Origin: SpSt-398 sp033762195 | Lineage (GTDB): Bacteria; Bacteroidota; Bacteroidia; Chitinophagales; Chitinophagaceae | NCBI GenBank assembly: GCA_033762195.1 | Contig: JANRLV010000072.1 | Coordinates: forward strand, 1 to 31,975 | Direction of reading: 5' to 3' | Length of the DNA stretch: 31,975 bases | Shown here: positions 8,880 through 16,843 of the stretch, piece by piece | How the letters are laid out: every line of letters begins with the position of its first letter | Numbering within the stretch: position 1 is the stretch's first letter | The notes under the pieces: model-generated | What the model saw: only the letters and a program-made list of their open reading frames with translations | Told to the model about the DNA's origin: nothing | The model's database searches: none | Translations under genes and position numbers: made by a program

Positions 8880-9505
8880 TGCAAAGCGTTTGATTGTTTT
8901 ACGGAATTATTTTCAAGCAGGTAGGCCAATCCGGACTCCGGACAAACAGCCTTTCCTTGCGAATCGAATTTCAGTTTGTGTCCATGCTCACTCATCCAAC
9001 CGGTTTGTCTTGCCGGGTTTCCCACCATAAGCGCGTAAGCAGGCACCGTCTTAGTAACCACCGCACCGGCCCCAATAAAGGCGAACCGGCCAATGGTAAT
9101 GCCACACACGATCGTGGCATTCGCTCCAATTGTTGCCCCCTTTTGTACCAGGGTGGTCTTGTACTCACTTTTCCGGTTCACGGCACTACGGGGATTGATC
9201 ACATTGGTAAACACCATGGAAGGGCCCAGGAACACATCATCTTCGCAGATCACTCCTGTATAGATCGACACATTGTTCTGTACTTTTACATTCCTGCCTA
9301 ACATCACTCCCGGAGATACCACTACATTTTGCCCAAAACTGCAACCATCCCCTATTTCACAACCGGGCATGATATGGCAGAAATGCCAAATTTTAACCCC
9401 GTCACCGATCCGGCAGCCTTCATCAATTACAGCCGATGGATGCGCGTAATAATTACTTTCCATGGTACGCTCGTATGATTTGGATAGGTGAATGACGGTG
9501 GCCAT
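8876..9505 (-). CDS. Left-handed beta-helix N-acetyltransferase (WbpD/WlbB-like)
   Basis: Acetyl-CoA-dependent transferase that probably acetylates the 3-amino group of a UDP-2,3-diaminosugar uronate, as WbpD/WlbB do on the way to UDP-GlcNAc3NAcA. The hexapeptide repeats run from about residue 20 to 165 (I-G-D-G-V-K, I-G-D-G-C-S, L-G-R-N-V-K, I-G-A-N-A-T, I-G-R-F-A-F). Family-type motifs F-T-N-V-I-N-P-R-S, G-A-T-I-G-A-N-A-T-I-V-C-G and G-N-P-A-R-Q-T-G-W-M-S-E-H-G are present. The ATG at 9505 follows the stop of the upstream lipoprotein gene by one base (TGA-T-ATG). An in-frame ATG at 9463 begins nearer the conserved domain (M-E-S-N-Y-Y-A-H-P) and may be the real start. Confidence 0.87.
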   Translation of the reverse strand: MATVIHLSKSYERTMESNYYAHPSAVIDEGCRIGDGVKIWHFCHIMPGCEIGDGCSFGQNVVVSPGVMLGRNVKVQNNVSIYTGVICEDDVFLGPSMVFTNVINPRSAVNRKSEYKTTLVQKGATIGANATIVCGITIGRFAFIGAGAVVTKTVPAYALMVGNPARQTGWMSEHGHKLKFDSQGKAVCPESGLAYLLENNSVKQSNALQ

Positions 9506-9506
9506 A

Positions 9507-10457
9507 TCAGTTTCGATTTAATCCTAAAATGAACTGACCGTTATAAGAGCTCTCCGTTCCGTCATTCCCGTTCCTGTCGGTAAAAGAAATAGATGAACGC
9601 TTTATTCGAATGGTTTGGAATTTATGATTGGCATCGGCGCTCAGGTTGATCTTCCCTTTTTTAAAATCCCAGTCAGACAATCCCGTATTGGGATCATTTA
9701 CGATTTGGATATCCGCATCCGCGAGCAACTGCTGCACCAGGTTCGCTGCGGCGGATCCGGGAATACCAGGGGAAATATCTCTGATCCGAACACCATATTT
9801 CTTATTCCTGGCCAGGGTAATATAGTCGCTTAAGCCACAGGCATTGAAATCTAACGCACTATATACGGTAACGAATGAGGAGGATGCCGGCGGCAGGTTG
9901 GGGTTCGCGTTCGGAGTAAAGGTGAAAATTTGTAAACGCATTCTGGACAATAGTCTCCCGACATACCCGGTATTCGGGTTACTGATCATGTCATTGGTAC
10001 TAAAAAAGAATCTGACTTTTATGCTGTCATTTGTTGGTAAGGGCACTTCAGTGGCATCGCCAACAGTTTTGTCAATGAAAAGGGGGTCGGTACCCGGACA
10101 GGTTTGAAAAAGTAAAAAATCATTGGCATTGCGAAATTTGATCCGACTATCATAGAGGAGTGAATTTCCGTTTGTAGTTTTTGTCAGTTTCACACGAAAC
10201 TGGGCCGAATCCTGGAACGAAGTCCAGTTCTTGCTTAAAAATACATCATACACTTCATTGTCTGTATAGTATACCTGGGTATTGGCCAGGTTATCTTCTC
10301 CGATACTTACGTTGGAATAAACAGCTGTATCGGGGTGGTAAACGGTGAGTTTAACTTTCATGAAATTCCCCTGGTCCACAGCATCTCCTTTTTGGCAAGC
10401 CAAAGCGGTCAGGAGGATCAGCAGGAGGTAAAGACTATTACGCAAAACAGGTTTCAT
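9507..10457 (-). CDS. Hypothetical lipoprotein
   Basis: Unrecognised 316-residue exported lipoprotein. The signal peptide ends in L-T-A-L-A-C (Cys21) followed by QKGD. The rest is beta-rich, Asn/Thr/Ser-heavy and without catalytic motifs. It ends in an F-I-L-G-L-N-R-N tail that could close a beta-sandwich or barrel. It lies downstream of a TonB-dependent receptor and beta-helix lipoprotein on the same strand, so it may belong to that surface complex. It is separated from them by a strong hairpin terminator ending only about 20 bp before its ATG. Downstream, its stop is one base from the sugar acetyltransferase ATG, which physically links an envelope lipoprotein to a sugar-nucleotide gene. Confidence 0.75.
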   Translation of the reverse strand: MKPVLRNSLYLLLILLTALACQKGDAVDQGNFMKVKLTVYHPDTAVYSNVSIGEDNLANTQVYYTDNEVYDVFLSKNWTSFQDSAQFRVKLTKTTNGNSLLYDSRIKFRNANDFLLFQTCPGTDPLFIDKTVGDATEVPLPTNDSIKVRFFFSTNDMISNPNTGYVGRLLSRMRLQIFTFTPNANPNLPPASSSFVTVYSALDFNACGLSDYITLARNKKYGVRIRDISPGIPGSAAANLVQQLLADADIQIVNDPNTGLSDWDFKKGKINLSADANHKFQTIRIKRSSISFTDRNGNDGTESSYNGQFILGLNRN

Positions 10458-10478
10458 CGAACTAAAGCTTTTAAAGAA

Positions 10479-10500
10479 GGGCCGGGCGGAAACCCGGCCC
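10479..10500 (-). terminator. Intrinsic terminator (or attenuator) after the beta-helix lipoprotein gene
   Basis: Perfect 8-bp G/C-only stem (GGGCCGGG/CCCGGCCC) with a 6-base loop. On the minus strand it is followed by TTCTTTAAAA. It lies about 60 bp after the stop of the beta-helix gene and about 20 bp before the ATG of the next minus-strand lipoprotein gene. That gene therefore must be read through this hairpin or start from a promoter hidden in or before it. Confidence 0.75.
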
Positions 10501-10557
10501 CTGAATTATTGCAAAGCGATTGTTACCATATATCCATTGTATCCTAAATAAGAACTA

Positions 10558-12021
10558 CTATAGTGGGTCGAAGTTTACCCATGCACCGGCGCTACCAGCA
10601 ATCCAGTTGTTAGGAGTAACCCATACACCATTTACACGGATGGGAGAACCTGGCCCGAGCGCTCCGATATAAGGAACAGTCAGGAAGTTGGTTGTCAAAC
10701 CGGCAAAGTTGGCAGGGAATACACCAGGAGCCAGCGGACCAGCGGCATTGTATACCAGAGCAGAGCTCTTATACGTAGCGTGGCTGGCGGGGTTAAAGTT
10801 GTTTACCCAGTTGGCTGGAGCAGCACCGATAACAGAAACGTTGTTCAGGCCTACAGGGCCGGCAACAGGAACGTTAGGAGTACCACCCACTGTTGTACCA
10901 GTGAATAAGAAATCGGCGGCTACACCGTTGGTGGCGTTGCTGCGATAGAAAGCAGGCGCTTGAGTTGTACCAGTGATACGAGTATCTTCGAAAGTAGTAC
11001 CGGCAGTAGGATAAGCCATCACGATGCTGTTACGCATACGGAGGTCAGTACCTCTTCTGAAACGAGCACCACGGAAGATACCAGCCAAACCTGGACGACC
11101 AACGATAGTCAGGTTAGACAACTCAGGACGGGTTGTAGGCGCAGAAGTGAAAGGAGCAGAACCTTCGTTGTCGCACTCGATACCATTGGCATCAGCGTAA
11201 ACAAGGGCAGGGTTGCGTACAGAAACACCGAACTGGAAGTTACCACGATATCCGAAATCGAAGTCGAACGCGTCGTCGTTCTGTGAGTTTGCGATCAGGT
11301 ATTTGGGGTTAACAAGACCACCAAAGAACTCAAACGCATCGTCAGCACCATTGCTGGCCATAACAAAGCGGAGTGTGGTTTTGTTACCGCAACCACCCAA
11401 CGTAAGACTGTTCAATTCGTTGTTGGCAGCGATAGCGGCACCAGCGAATTCAATACGGGCATAAACCAGTACACCAGCGCTATGGGCTGCATTTGCACCA
11501 CCATAGGTAGGATCAATTCCTACAGGAACAGTAGCTACGTTGATACCTTCGATTACCTGCGTAGTGGGTTTGTTAGTTGGGGCATCACCCAGCATCACGA
11601 TTCCACCCCAGTCACCAGGAAGGCGGGTTGTACGGCCACCAGGTAAACTGTCAAGGTGAGATGTGAAAATTACAGGGTTGGCTTCCGTACCTTTTGCAGA
11701 GATCTTACCCGTTTTGGTAATGATCAAAACAGAAACCTGATTGGGGTCAGCTTTGTACACACCTTCGAGGCGGGTACCAGCAGGAATAGTAAGAGTGGCA
11801 CCTCCGGTAACCGCTACTTTACCATTGATCACATACAGCGTGTCAGCAGTCAGCGTACGGTTGGAAGAAATGATCTGGGGCAGGAATACAGTGTCCACAA
11901 TGGCAGTGGTAGAGGCGTTCAGGGACAGATCAAGCTCAGAAGCTTCGTTCCTGGATACATCTTTCTTACAGGCCGTCAGGGTCAATGCAGCTGCGCCAAA
12001 AAGAATGAGCGCTTTTTTCAT
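10558..12021 (-). CDS. Highly expressed beta-helix lipoprotein paired with a TonB-dependent receptor
   Basis: 487-residue lipoprotein, lipobox L-T-L-T-A-C (Cys18) followed by KKD. After the anchor, Gly/Asn/Ala-rich turns with repeated short strands suggest a right-handed parallel beta-helix: G-G-A-T-L-T-I-P-A-G-T, D-W-G-G-I-V-M-L-G, A-R-I-E-F-A-G-A-A, L-S-N-L-T-I-V-G. Codon use differs from its neighbours: Asn is almost always AAC and Phe mostly TTC, a bias typical of very highly expressed genes. It starts 119 bp after the TonB-dependent receptor stop and has the A/T-rich leader TTAATTAATTAAAAAAAAA close to its ATG. The likely role is a surface-exposed substrate-binding partner of that receptor. 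This is inferred from pairing, and the ligand is unknown. Confidence 0.8.
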   Translation of the reverse strand: MKKALILFGAAALTLTACKKDVSRNEASELDLSLNASTTAIVDTVFLPQIISSNRTLTADTLYVINGKVAVTGGATLTIPAGTRLEGVYKADPNQVSVLIITKTGKISAKGTEANPVIFTSHLDSLPGGRTTRLPGDWGGIVMLGDAPTNKPTTQVIEGINVATVPVGIDPTYGGANAAHSAGVLVYARIEFAGAAIAANNELNSLTLGGCGNKTTLRFVMASNGADDAFEFFGGLVNPKYLIANSQNDDAFDFDFGYRGNFQFGVSVRNPALVYADANGIECDNEGSAPFTSAPTTRPELSNLTIVGRPGLAGIFRGARFRRGTDLRMRNSIVMAYPTAGTTFEDTRITGTTQAPAFYRSNATNGVAADFLFTGTTVGGTPNVPVAGPVGLNNVSVIGAAPANWVNNFNPASHATYKSSALVYNAAGPLAPGVFPANFAGLTTNFLTVPYIGALGPGSPIRVNGVWVTPNNWIAGSAGAWVNFDPL

Positions 12022-12096
12022 TGTCGTTTTTTTTTAATTAATTAAGAATTACACAAGTGATATATGGAAACAAGAAAAGAACTTCAAAATTCATGC

Positions 12097-12113
12097 GCCT
12101 GATTGGTTCAGGC
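12097..12113 (-). promoter_or_regulatory. Hairpin between receptor and beta-helix lipoprotein genes
   Basis: Perfect 6-bp stem GCCTGA/TCAGGC with a 5-base loop, 27 bp after the receptor stop on the minus strand. No T run follows directly (GCATGAATTTTG), so it is not a good terminator. It could protect or process the mRNA so that the downstream lipoprotein is made in excess of the receptor, which its codon bias would fit. Confidence 0.35.
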
Positions 12114-12140
12114 AGTTATCAGACTGTTACCAAATAAATC

Positions 12141-15056
12141 TTAAAACTTATAGTTCAGGGAAAAGGAAATTCCCGTCCCTCTGTTGGTCCTTCTGCGCAA
12201 GTAATCCTCTGCCACATTGTAATCCAATTTATTATTGGGGTCTGGTGTGCCAGAAATCCGGTTGCTCCCGGCATCAGCGATATTGGAGTATAATATATAG
12301 GGGTCGTTCAGGATGTCATTAAAATTCAGTTTCAACTCCAGTTTCTTCTTGAGCATCCGCACAAAGAACTGCAGATCGATCACATTCCGGGAAAACTCAT
12401 AGATATCCTGATAGGCCTGGTCTCCCTGAAAAAGCAGACGGCGGCCAAATCGGTTATAGGTTATGTTTGCTCCCACTTTTTCCCCATCATACAATAAACC
12501 GCCATTTATGGAATAGGGTGACAATCCTTGCAAGGGTCTTTCCCGAACCTCCGCACTGGTAGACCCTGATAATTTTGGATCCAGTTTTACCTCTGACTTC
12601 ATATAGGAAACATTCCCACTTACATAAAATCGCTTCCACCATTTGGATGACTTCGAAACAAATGCCAATGATTTTCTGAAATCCAACTCCACGCCCAAAT
12701 TTGTTGAGGAAATGAGATTGACCGGCGATACCTGGAAATTATCGGAACCCAAATCACGGAGGTTACTTTCAATAGGGTCCTCAAACTTTTTATAGAATAA
12801 GGTCAGACTAAACACTTCTCCAGGGGAGGGGAACAATTCATAGCGCAAATCGTAATTGGAGATAAGGCTGTTTCGAAGCGAGTCATTCCCGACCACATCG
12901 TTAAACGTGGTGAAATCAAAATAGCCGATATTGACAACATCCCGGAAATCGGGTCTTGCCGTAGTCTGCGAATAGGCCAACCGGATATTGGATGCTTTTG
13001 ATAATTTGTACACCAGATTAGCCGACGGGAATAATCTGGCTTGCGGGAGGCTGGTTACTTTAATCGATTTAGGATCATTGGTGAGGGAATCTCTTTCAGT
13101 AACCTGTTCAATTTTAATAGAGTTATCCTCGTATCTCACGCCTGCAATCAAGCGGAATTTCTGAGAGAGATTCAGGTCACCCAGGAAAAAATAGCTCCTA
13201 TTTACCTGTGCTCCGGAATAAAAATCAGCAGCTACGCTCTGTCCACCCGATGTTTGATTGGTAGAAGAAATGGGGGCATAGGTCGCAAATCCATCAAGTA
13301 CATTCTGAGGGGTCATTACCTGATCCAGCGGTTTCCCAAAAAATTTATTATCTCTGATATCTACCACGTTCGGGCCAATGGGAATTAGATACCGTAAAAA
13401 CGAGTAATAGTAATCTACCTCGCGATTCGAATACAGGTAGCCTACCTTAACGGTTTGCTTCTGCTTAAATAGTTGAAAGGGTACGGACAGGTCTAACCCA
13501 AGATTGTATCTGGTCTCCTCGTAATCAGAGGCACTCACTCCGCCACGGGAAGGAAATTTATCGGTATAATCATAGGAAGGAGTCGAGGTTCCAACGCTGT
13601 ACCGCGATGAAGTTCGTCCATCTTCCAGATTTCTGTTTACCTGGGCAAGATCGCCATACCATTTCAGGCGAAGCTTTTGTTTCGTAATGAGATGTTCTCC
13701 TTCGAGCCTGTTTTGAAGCAGATCCACAGTGGTCAGATAAGAACTATAGGCGTCCAGAAATTCTCCGTTCGTATTTGTGCCTGAAAATACATTGTTCTCA
13801 TGGGTAAGCTTACGGGTATATACACTCCTTAATGTGAGCTTATTCGTACCGATACTATACCCCAGCGAAGCCAATCCACTGATATCGGTAGTGAATGTAA
13901 AATTTCTCCCTGATGTAGAATCGTTGTTCCCATTGAGTTGACGAATCTCCTGCTCAATATTTTGTGTATTACGATAAGATCCGGCGAGCAGAAAACCCAA
14001 GGAGGATTTATTCTTGAACCTTTTGCGCAAGCCAGCGCTAAATTGGTAATTCTGGCCGGGGGTTGCAATGTATTTTTGATAACTCCAGTTATTGGGAATT
14101 TGAGCCGTCATGGCCCGTAAGGCCTGTTGATCGGTGGAAACCAGTTTAAGGTAGATATTCGGGTTCCATTTATTGAAAAACCATTTTCTGTCGGAAGGGA
14201 CAATTGAAATGAATTCTTTCCGGTCGATCGGCGTACTGATAAAAGCCCGACCGGTACTAATGGAATTATAACCCGTACCAATGGTAAATGAATAGGAATT
14301 CTTATCGGGAATCTCCTTTGTGGTAACCTGTACAATACCTCCGGAGAAATCGGCCGGCAGATCCGGAGTAGCGGTTTTGGTGACGATAATATTGTCTATT
14401 ACGCTGGAAGGGATAAGGTCAAATGAAAAATTCTTCTTGTTGGCTTCGGTACTGGGGAGTTGCGAACCATTAAGCAAGGTCGTATTATACCGCTCCCCCA
14501 TCCCACGGACCACGACAAATTTATTGTCCACCACTGTTACCCCGTTCATTCGTTTGATAGCGTCGCCGACAGTCACATCAGGTGTGCGGCGAATCTGCTC
14601 AATGCTCATCACATCGGAAACGGCGCTGTTATTCTTTTGAATGGCTAAAACCGCACCCACTGATTCACGGCTTGGCCTTCTTTGGGAAGTAACCACTACT
14701 GCTTCACTCGTCTTGAAAGCAAGACTGACCGGATGTCTGACCACTTCTCCTTTCACCACCACAAGGCCTGTATCATTTTTGGTCTCATAACTGGCATAAC
14801 TTACCGTAACCGAATAGATACCCGGCTCCAGGTCAAACTCTGCTTCACCATTTACATCGGTAGATTTTGGATTGATTCCCACCACATTCAGCGTTACAGT
14901 GGCACTCGACAGTTTCTCATTATTCTCATTGCGTACTACCAATATCAGCCTTCCTTTAGAACCCAGCTTTTGGGCTGATAATGAGAGAGGAAAAGAAGCA
15001 CAAAACAGGATACAGACTACCAGGCAGGGTATTAGGCCTGCTCGATAATTATTCAT
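12141..15056 (-). CDS. TonB-dependent outer-membrane receptor with N-terminal carboxypeptidase-like domain
   Basis: Large outer-membrane transporter (971 aa) that would import a ligand using TonB energy. Layout: signal peptide ending near L-S-L-S-A-Q (about residue 28), a CarboxypepD_reg-like beta-sandwich (about 35-110, V-N-G-E-A-E-F-D-L-E-P-G-I-Y-S-V), and a plug domain (about 140-250) with V-V-V-R-G-M-G-E-R-Y-N-T-T-L-L-N-G and P-D-L-P-A-D-F-S-G-G-I-V-Q-V-T-T-K. A 22-strand-type barrel follows, ending in an aromatic C-terminus (S-F-S-L-N-Y-K-F). It is not a SusC: there is no SusD partner. Instead a beta-helix lipoprotein gene follows. The ATG at 15056 is preceded by an A/T-rich leader and an inverted repeat. 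The ligand cannot be named from the sequence. Confidence 0.92.
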   Translation of the reverse strand: MNNYRAGLIPCLVVCILFCASFPLSLSAQKLGSKGRLILVVRNENNEKLSSATVTLNVVGINPKSTDVNGEAEFDLEPGIYSVTVSYASYETKNDTGLVVVKGEVVRHPVSLAFKTSEAVVVTSQRRPSRESVGAVLAIQKNNSAVSDVMSIEQIRRTPDVTVGDAIKRMNGVTVVDNKFVVVRGMGERYNTTLLNGSQLPSTEANKKNFSFDLIPSSVIDNIIVTKTATPDLPADFSGGIVQVTTKEIPDKNSYSFTIGTGYNSISTGRAFISTPIDRKEFISIVPSDRKWFFNKWNPNIYLKLVSTDQQALRAMTAQIPNNWSYQKYIATPGQNYQFSAGLRKRFKNKSSLGFLLAGSYRNTQNIEQEIRQLNGNNDSTSGRNFTFTTDISGLASLGYSIGTNKLTLRSVYTRKLTHENNVFSGTNTNGEFLDAYSSYLTTVDLLQNRLEGEHLITKQKLRLKWYGDLAQVNRNLEDGRTSSRYSVGTSTPSYDYTDKFPSRGGVSASDYEETRYNLGLDLSVPFQLFKQKQTVKVGYLYSNREVDYYYSFLRYLIPIGPNVVDIRDNKFFGKPLDQVMTPQNVLDGFATYAPISSTNQTSGGQSVAADFYSGAQVNRSYFFLGDLNLSQKFRLIAGVRYEDNSIKIEQVTERDSLTNDPKSIKVTSLPQARLFPSANLVYKLSKASNIRLAYSQTTARPDFRDVVNIGYFDFTTFNDVVGNDSLRNSLISNYDLRYELFPSPGEVFSLTLFYKKFEDPIESNLRDLGSDNFQVSPVNLISSTNLGVELDFRKSLAFVSKSSKWWKRFYVSGNVSYMKSEVKLDPKLSGSTSAEVRERPLQGLSPYSINGGLLYDGEKVGANITYNRFGRRLLFQGDQAYQDIYEFSRNVIDLQFFVRMLKKKLELKLNFNDILNDPYILYSNIADAGSNRISGTPDPNNKLDYNVAEDYLRRRTNRGTGISFSLNYKF

Positions 15057-15092
15057 ACCTTTGGTCTTTAATTAATTATTAATTACGCAACG

Positions 15093-15118
15093 GGGTGTCA
15101 TGTCCATGACGCCCTTTT
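15093..15118. promoter_or_regulatory. Inverted repeat in the TonB-receptor leader (operator or 5' UTR hairpin)
   Basis: GGGTGTCATG-TC-CATGACGCCC: two 10-base arms that pair fully (one G-T wobble), with a perfect GTCATG/CATGAC core. The element lies 37-58 bp upstream of the receptor ATG. On the plus strand four T follow the repeat (15115-15118), as in a terminator, but no plus-strand gene ends here. A dimeric repressor site or a leader hairpin for the minus-strand receptor gene is more likely. Confidence 0.45.
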
Positions 15119-15272
15119 ATTATTTATGCAGGTCTTTGTGAGGATGTGGATCTGATTTTGGATCAGGAGCTCAAAGGTGGTGATTAAAAACCGAACCAAG
15201 GTTAACGCATCTTTAACTAATCGTTAATCCCTAAATTCTCCTTCTGTCTCCTTTAAAATTTTTCTCCCCCGA

Positions 15273-16700
15273 TTAAAAAGATATCACTGCCTGAAACTTT
15301 TCGCTTCTTCTTTCTTCTATTGAACTGTATCTTATCTGCGTGGACTGCAACGACATGCGCCACTCATCGGCCTGCAAACGAAAGCTCTCCCCGCTCACCT
15401 GATGGGTGCCATAAATTCGAAACAAGGCTTCCTTTAACATCGATTCATTCACATCACCCAAATTCCGAAGTGGCAGAGTAGCATACTCTGCCACCGGATA
15501 CAACGGATCGATTCCATCCGGGTAATTTCCCTGTTGGTTTGCATTTTGTATCCGAAAAACCATGGGGTATAACTGCCAATACACCTGTTTTGGTTGCCGC
15601 AGATCCTTAATGAGTACTCCCGCCTTATCCTTTCCTCTTGTTTTCTCCCCTATCTGAACTACTGTTATATACGGTTTCAGGTTATTCACCAACATCTCAG
15701 CGGCCGAGGCCGAGTGATTTCCGGTCAACAGGAATATCCGGTTCAATGTCAGGGCCTGACTATGCAGTTGATCAAAGCTTCGGCGATATGCATTTCCCGA
15801 GCTGAGCACTGCCTTATCAAAACTTTGTTTATTCAACCCTAACTTGCTGTTTCCTGCATAATAGGAAAATGTTTCGGTAGCGTTGATATTCTTTAACAAC
15901 ATAGCACTGATCTTGGCTGCTGTTGCCACACTACCACCCGGATTGTAGCGAAGATCAATGATCAATTCCTGTACATTCTTTACCCGAAAACTATCCAGTG
16001 CATCCAATACATCCCTGTCTAAAGTTTCCGTGAACTGATTATAGAACAAATAACCAGTGACTATATTATTATGCCTGAATACCTTTCTTACAAATACCGG
16101 CCTTTCTTCATAATAGGCAGAGCTCATGGTTTTTACCACACCGTCCGCCCAGACTCCTGCGGTATTCGTTAACATCGTTACCTTGAGCGGACTGCTTTGC
16201 TGTAAGGCTGTAATAATCTGAGCTTTGTTTTGGTCAGAAATAGGTTGGCTATTGACTTTGGAAAAATAATCACCACGCTTTAACCCGGCATTGGCTGCCG
16301 GGCTCCCCGGGGCCACCAGCGAAACAACGCCGACCAGGCTTGTGGAAGAATAGGAAGGAATACTAACCAACAGGTATTGAAACCCAAAGGACTCATAGGT
16401 ACTCTTTTCCGGGCCAATACTTCCTCCATTCGTGATCCAGGAAAATTCGTCGGTTGTATTCAAAAGTCGGCGGTAAAAATCAGGCGTAGATTCTGATAGT
16501 GAAGGGAAAGTACCATAATCATCGCTCCACAAATAATATTTTATCATGCTATCCAGTACCCACCGGTTGATTTTTTGCAAGGAGTCTGTGGGTTGCGGAA
16601 GCACCGGGTCCATGCCCCCCTCCTTCTTACAGGAAGCGAACAGGGCTAAAGCTACAACTACTATGAGTAGGCTAATTGCTTTGGGGGTTTGCATTCGCAT
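15273..16700 (-). CDS. S41 family C-terminal-processing-type peptidase lipoprotein
   Basis: Lipid-anchored serine protease of the S41 (CtpA/Tsp-like) family. The signal peptide ends at L-F-A-S-C (Cys24), then KKEGG. After an N-terminal helical region comes a PDZ domain (about 110-190, with G-S-P-A-A-N-A-G-L-K-R-G-D-Y). The catalytic core has D-L-R-Y-N-P-G-G and N-H-S-A-S-A-A-E. The Ser332/Lys357 pair (S-A-A-E ... T-R-G-K) has exactly the 25-residue spacing of the Ser430/Lys455 dyad in E. coli Tsp, so the enzyme should be active. The 475-residue length is ordinary for Bacteroidetes lipoprotein members. The start is ATG 16700; an in-frame ATG two codons later is equally possible. It is upstream of the TonB receptor on the same strand but 216 bp away, so a separate unit is likely. 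Confidence 0.88.
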   Translation of the reverse strand: MRMQTPKAISLLIVVVALALFASCKKEGGMDPVLPQPTDSLQKINRWVLDSMIKYYLWSDDYGTFPSLSESTPDFYRRLLNTTDEFSWITNGGSIGPEKSTYESFGFQYLLVSIPSYSSTSLVGVVSLVAPGSPAANAGLKRGDYFSKVNSQPISDQNKAQIITALQQSSPLKVTMLTNTAGVWADGVVKTMSSAYYEERPVFVRKVFRHNNIVTGYLFYNQFTETLDRDVLDALDSFRVKNVQELIIDLRYNPGGSVATAAKISAMLLKNINATETFSYYAGNSKLGLNKQSFDKAVLSSGNAYRRSFDQLHSQALTLNRIFLLTGNHSASAAEMLVNNLKPYITVVQIGEKTRGKDKAGVLIKDLRQPKQVYWQLYPMVFRIQNANQQGNYPDGIDPLYPVAEYATLPLRNLGDVNESMLKEALFRIYGTHQVSGESFRLQADEWRMSLQSTQIRYSSIEERRSEKFQAVISF

Positions 16701-16843
16701 CGCTTGGCAAGATGTCGCAAATAATGCTCCGCACCTTCATCTACCGGGTTAACCTATTATTAAGAGATCATTACCAGAAATCCCGGAATCCTATGTTGAG
16801 TTCACACTGAGTTAACATTAAACACCAATTTTTGTAAAAAAAA

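Noticed and set aside
12141..15056. SusC-type receptor of a polysaccharide-utilisation locus
   Set aside because: No SusD homologue or glycoside hydrolase is adjacent, and the plug motifs resemble another TonB-receptor class.
15093..15118. Plus-strand intrinsic terminator
   Set aside because: Hairpin plus TTTT looks right on the plus strand, but no plus-strand gene lies upstream; a leader element for the minus-strand receptor fits better.
16790..16843. Promoter for the GT4 operon (AATTTTTG before the start)
   Set aside because: It matches TAnnTTTG with one mismatch but has no TTTG-like box at the right distance, so it is not listed as a feature.
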